Of a stretch of DNA of 64,000 nucleotides, positions 61,183 to 64,000 are shown one piece after another. Origin of the DNA: Methylotenera_A aquatica (GTDB lineage Bacteria > Pseudomonadota > Gammaproteobacteria > Burkholderiales > Methylophilaceae); contig OZ271846.1 in assembly GCA_965601485.1 (NCBI GenBank), positions 1,984,001 through 2,048,000 on the forward strand, written 5' to 3'. Both the position numbers and the translations under genes were made by a program. Within the stretch, counting starts at the first letter, position 1, and the number at the start of each line of letters is the position of its first letter. The notes beneath the pieces were generated by a model. That model saw only the letters and a list, made by a program, of their open reading frames with translations, did no database searches and was not told the origin of the DNA.

Positions 61183-61518
61183 TTAAATGCTAATATTTTT
61201 TGTTTTGTAATCTTGGTGTATGGCTTTATAAACCGCCTCAATTTCAGATTGTTCAGTTTGATCCAATTTTCCGTCGCTATTAGCATCAATATGTTTAAAA
61301 GTCTTTTCGTTATTGGATTTATTACCTTCTAAATATTCAGATTTAGTAATACTGCCGTCTTTATTTGCATCTAAACCAGAAATACTAAAGTTACCGTTTG
61401 ACATACCTTCGCATTTTTCACTGTCAATTGATTTACCTTCCTCATGATGATTAGCGAAAGCCAATGGTGATAAGCCAATACAACATGCCACAACACAAAA
61501 CAAAGCCGATTTTTTCAT
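61183..61518 (-). CDS. Secreted EF-hand protein
   Basis: 111 residues: signal peptide (FCVVACCIGLSPLAFA), then two canonical EF-hand loops, D-A-N-K-D-G-S-I-T-K-S-E and D-A-N-S-D-G-K-L-D-Q-T-E. Loop positions 1, 3, 5 and 12 are all good ligands; the second loop also has Asp at position 9. Periplasmic Ca2+-binding is expected; lanthanide binding is possible in a methylotroph but lacks the Pro at position 2 of lanmodulin. 130 bp from pqqA copy 2, same strand and upstream of it. Confidence 0.85.
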   Translation of the reverse strand: MKKSALFCVVACCIGLSPLAFANHHEEGKSIDSEKCEGMSNGNFSISGLDANKDGSITKSEYLEGNKSNNEKTFKHIDANSDGKLDQTEQSEIEAVYKAIHQDYKTKNISI

Positions 61519-61700
61519 AACAGGTCCTTTTTTAAATTTATTATTATAAGGCCAATTTTTTTAATGATTAGTTCAATATTTTTGGAAGTAAGCTTTAAAC
61601 GCACCGACGTTTTTAGGTTTAATCATTCATTAAACGAAGATGGTTGAATGAAGGCAATAAACTCAAGCTCGAAACTACTATAAATATCCATTTAGCTTCA

Positions 61701-62324
61701 CTAATCCGATTGTCCTAAATTCACACCCAAAATATCGTAAATAAGCTCTAATCTTACTATGGGGCTATCTAATTGCATAAGGCGCTGTTTTTCAAGCAAA
61801 GATAAATCTAGTAGCTCAACCCAACGGTTGGAAACCCATGAGGCATCATTAAATTGATAAGGCTCGACAATAGGAATATCAGCTGGCAACACGCCTTGGC
61901 TAGGCAAAGACTCCAGCAAGCGTTGTAAGCTGGTGCTAATAATTTTCAAGTCTTCAGGAATAGGCAACTCGATATCATTCGCTATATCACTAACATCACC
62001 TATCACCAACCCATCGGTTTGCTGTGTAAACGAGTGAATCTTTAGTCGGTGCTGCCCAATACAATTTATCGTCATCAAGCCCACGGTAGTGACATCAGCA
62101 TCGACAATGTTGACCAATGTGCCAACATCTGCAAACGGAAAATTGCTTTCTAGATTAGTTACTCCATCTGGCATTGCAGCCACAATTGCAAACGATGTTT
62201 TGTTTCTAAGGCAGTTTTTAACCATATCCAAATATCTGGCTTCATATATTCGCAGTGGCATCAGCCCGCCTGGGCATATAACCACGTTCAGAGGAAACAA
62301 GGGTATCGAATTGTTATTCATCAT
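61701..62324 (-). CDS. Lon substrate-binding (LON-N) domain protein
   Basis: 207 residues with PLFPLNVVICPGGLMPLRIYEA then RYLDMVKNCL, the LON-N/PUA-like fold without ATPase or protease domains. Such stand-alone proteins (YcaC/peptidase S16-type) are common in Proteobacteria, role unclear. (Motif residues 7-38.). Confidence 0.88.
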   Translation of the reverse strand: MMNNNSIPLFPLNVVICPGGLMPLRIYEARYLDMVKNCLRNKTSFAIVAAMPDGVTNLESNFPFADVGTLVNIVDADVTTVGLMTINCIGQHRLKIHSFTQQTDGLVIGDVSDIANDIELPIPEDLKIISTSLQRLLESLPSQGVLPADIPIVEPYQFNDASWVSNRWVELLDLSLLEKQRLMQLDSPIVRLELIYDILGVNLGQSD

Positions 62325-62384
62325 TTTTAAATGACCGTTAAATTAATCGTTAATTAAATAATTTTTTATTCTAGATTATTTAGG

Positions 62385-62757
62385 CTAGTTGGTTATTCTA
62401 TCCAAACAATATAGCGTAGTTAACCCGCAAGTAATGGTTAAAAGAGTTAGCCATTTGATACTTTTGCAGTTTAATTTAATGGTGTTAATTAGCTGGATAA
62501 TTTGCTCCGCTAACGCTTTAACTAATTCAGATGTTGTCAGCATTTTTTTGTGAAGCTAGGCACTGGCCGCTTCCACTTTAATAAGCCTATTTTTTAAAAG
62601 CGTTTACATCTTTTTAATAGGAAAGCACCATACGCATTTCTAAATCTGGCTGTGTTGATTTTCGTGCTACCCTGCTCCATAATTTTTTAGCACTTTCGGC
62701 AATCTCTGGCGCTTTTCTTGCCACCTCACACCACGGCACTACGTTTAATATTGCCAT
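62385..62757 (-). pseudogene. Decayed small membrane protein gene
   Basis: Minus-strand frame starts MAILNVVPWCEVARKAPEIA ... ESAKKLWSRVARKS, stops, then after frame breaks continues SELVKALAEQIIQLINTIKL ... KWLTLLTITCGLTTLYCLDR. This is the order of a conserved small proteobacterial protein (VPW-DV---AP-V---A-KLW ... LA-QN-QLI--VE--R-R--WL plus one membrane segment). The coiled-coil middle is broken. Confidence 0.62.
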
Positions 62758-62957
62758 TCAACCAATAGCCATAATAGCGATATTAACGCATACATGGCAT
62801 TACTCACCATATTAACTAGCTAACACAGGCGTAATTAAATTGTTTTACACCTTTGCTTCGCAGTTTGGCAACTTATTGGAAAACTGTTTGCCCTAAAAGT
62901 GCCTGCAAAAACCATGTAGCGCATTTACATCATTATTAAATTAAATCGATTGTTTCC

Positions 62958-63080
62958 ATGCCAATTAAACATATTGAAATTGAAAAACTTAGGTTGCAAG
63001 CCACACCTTATATACCTATGTTCTTACTGCCGTCAAAACCACACAATAGCGCCATCATTTGGCAGCAAGGCCGGTTATAA
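62958..63080 (+). CDS. 40-residue protein before the FAD oxidoreductase
   Basis: MPIKHIEIEKLRLQATPYIP followed by MFLLPSKPHNSAIIWQQGRL. No ribosome-binding site is obvious, but the stop is 3 bp before the next ATG and the sequence looks protein-like. May be coupled to the oxidoreductase; unknown role. Confidence 0.5.
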   Translation: MPIKHIEIEKLRLQATPYIPMFLLPSKPHNSAIIWQQGRL

Positions 63081-63083
63081 AGT

Positions 63084-64000
63084 ATGTCGCAAGCCACTCA
63101 AATTGCTATTATTGGTGCGGGAATAGCTGGTTTAAGTTGCGCGACGTCGCTGCAAAAGGCTGGTTTTTCTGTCACGCTTTTTGAAAAAAGCCGTGGTACA
63201 TCAGGCCGATTAAGCACACGGGAAACGCCACATTGGCAGTGCGACCACGGCGCGCAATACTTTACAGCTCGTGATGCGCACTTTGCGGCAGAGGTTGAAC
63301 GTTGGGTAAAAGCAGGTGTTGCGCAGCTATGGCAACCCAATTTACAAGTGTATGATGGCAAAAGTTTTACGGCTAAAGAGGCTAACCTTGCTTCTCAAAC
63401 GCAGCGTTATGTTGGTTATCCCAAAAACAACGCACCCGCAAAATGGTTGGCTAATAGATTAAATGTGCATACAGAAACCACGGTTATTGGCATAAATCAA
63501 CATGCTCAACAATGGCAGATTTATTCAAAAGAACACGGCGTGCATGCCCACCATTTTGGTGCGGTATTGTTAGCTATCCCCGCACCTCAGGCCGCCGCTT
63601 TGCTTGCCAATGTAGCGACTAGCGCATCTCAAATTAGCGCTAGCGTTGTTATGCAACCTTGTTTTGCGCTGATGTTGAAGTTAAAAAGCATTCTACCGTG
63701 TGAATTTGATGGCTTATTTATTAACCATGGCCCCTTAAGCTGGGTAGCCAGAGATAGCGCAAAACCCGGTCGCTCAAATCAAGCCAACACAAGCTCAGAA
63801 ACTTGGATTTTGCATGCCACCAGCCAATGGAGCAACGCGCATGTTAATGACGACAAAGAAGCTGTTTCAGACTTAATTTTGGACGAATTTATGTCTATTT
63901 TGCAACGTTCTAACGCCTTACAACACAGCATGAATGTTGAAAGCAAACAGCTACACCGCTGGCTGTATGCCGATTGCGAACAGTATTTAAGCAGCGTTTA
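63084..64000 (+). CDS. FAD-dependent amine oxidase-like protein, 3' end outside window
   Basis: 305 codons to the window edge, no stop. N-terminal dinucleotide-binding motif IAIIGAGIAGLSCATSLQKA and FEKSRGTSGRLSTRE, then DHGAQYFTARD: the renalase-like NAD(P)/FAD oxidoreductase group of bacteria. Substrate unknown; intact members have about 320-340 residues, so only the C-terminus is missing. Confidence 0.88.
   Translation, partial: MSQATQIAIIGAGIAGLSCATSLQKAGFSVTLFEKSRGTSGRLSTRETPHWQCDHGAQYFTARDAHFAAEVERWVKAGVAQLWQPNLQVYDGKSFTAKEANLASQTQRYVGYPKNNAPAKWLANRLNVHTETTVIGINQHAQQWQIYSKEHGVHAHHFGAVLLAIPAPQAAALLANVATSASQISASVVMQPCFALMLKLKSILPCEFDGLFINHGPLSWVARDSAKPGRSNQANTSSETWILHATSQWSNAHVNDDKEAVSDLILDEFMSILQRSNALQHSMNVESKQLHRWLYADCEQYLSSV

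Noticed and set aside
1..64000. Looked for CRISPR arrays, restriction-modification genes and classic toxin-antitoxin pairs.
   Set aside because: No regular direct repeats with unique spacers and no methyltransferase, restriction, or recognisable RelE/HicA/VapC-type proteins were found; the octapeptide repeat is coding.

Overview
The window looks like chromosomal DNA of a betaproteobacterial methylotroph of the Methylophilaceae (Methylotenera/Methylophilus-like). This is inference: gene families and order fit, there are two stand-alone copies of the PQQ precursor gene pqqA (PQQ is the cofactor of methanol dehydrogenases), a 6-phosphogluconate dehydrogenase of the kind used in cyclic ribulose-monophosphate oxidation, and moderate to low GC. 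No rRNA or complete tRNA gene was seen.

Core block 1-28.75 kb: nadA (5' end cut off)-HIT; a convergent 2Fe-2S protein, TonB-like protein, mpl and metH; comM-ubiK; a sigma-54-type promoter in front of a nitrogen-regulated porin-glnK-amtB group; lplT; thiS-thiG-apaG-mltA; gnd; a dienelactone hydrolase; a tandem pair of trypsin-TPR proteases; a TsaC-like protein; a cupin; divergent alkB/alkA-like repair genes; and a fasciclin protein. Several gaps are not empty. They hold decayed genes: an LTA-synthase-like gene with four in-frame stops, a LigB-type dioxygenase, a DUF1428 gene and an ArsR-like stub. The first pqqA copy sits between two of them.

Genomic island, about 29.03-55.43 kb: bounded by 27-bp direct repeats (29035-29061 and 55399-55425), with a tyrosine integrase just inside the left repeat. 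It is AT-richer and dominated by small, secreted, membrane or unknown proteins. Notable parts are an intact IS256-family element; a macro-domain/SPOR/DUF3293 run; a chain of overlapping micro-genes that ends in a secreted nuclease; a four-gene cassette (membrane coiled-coil protein, P-loop GTPase, membrane coiled-coil protein, zinc-ribbon protein; 38788-43055); IS-end remnants, including a MITE and a hydrolase gene lying between IS ends; a HIT-HNH-Sel1 operon; two integron attC sites around a gene for an octapeptide-repeat protein; and a tRNA-Lys 3' fragment that suggests an older nested integration. The GTPase cassette is my best candidate for an undescribed system.

Core block 55.6-64 kb: MFS transporter, DUF2798, a tiny Lys-rich protein, rhomboid protease, DUF1993, a PAS-GGDEF diguanylate cyclase, a broken MOSC gene, the second identical pqqA, an EF-hand protein, a Lon-N-domain protein, another decayed gene, a 40-residue protein, and an FAD amine-oxidase-like protein cut by the window end.
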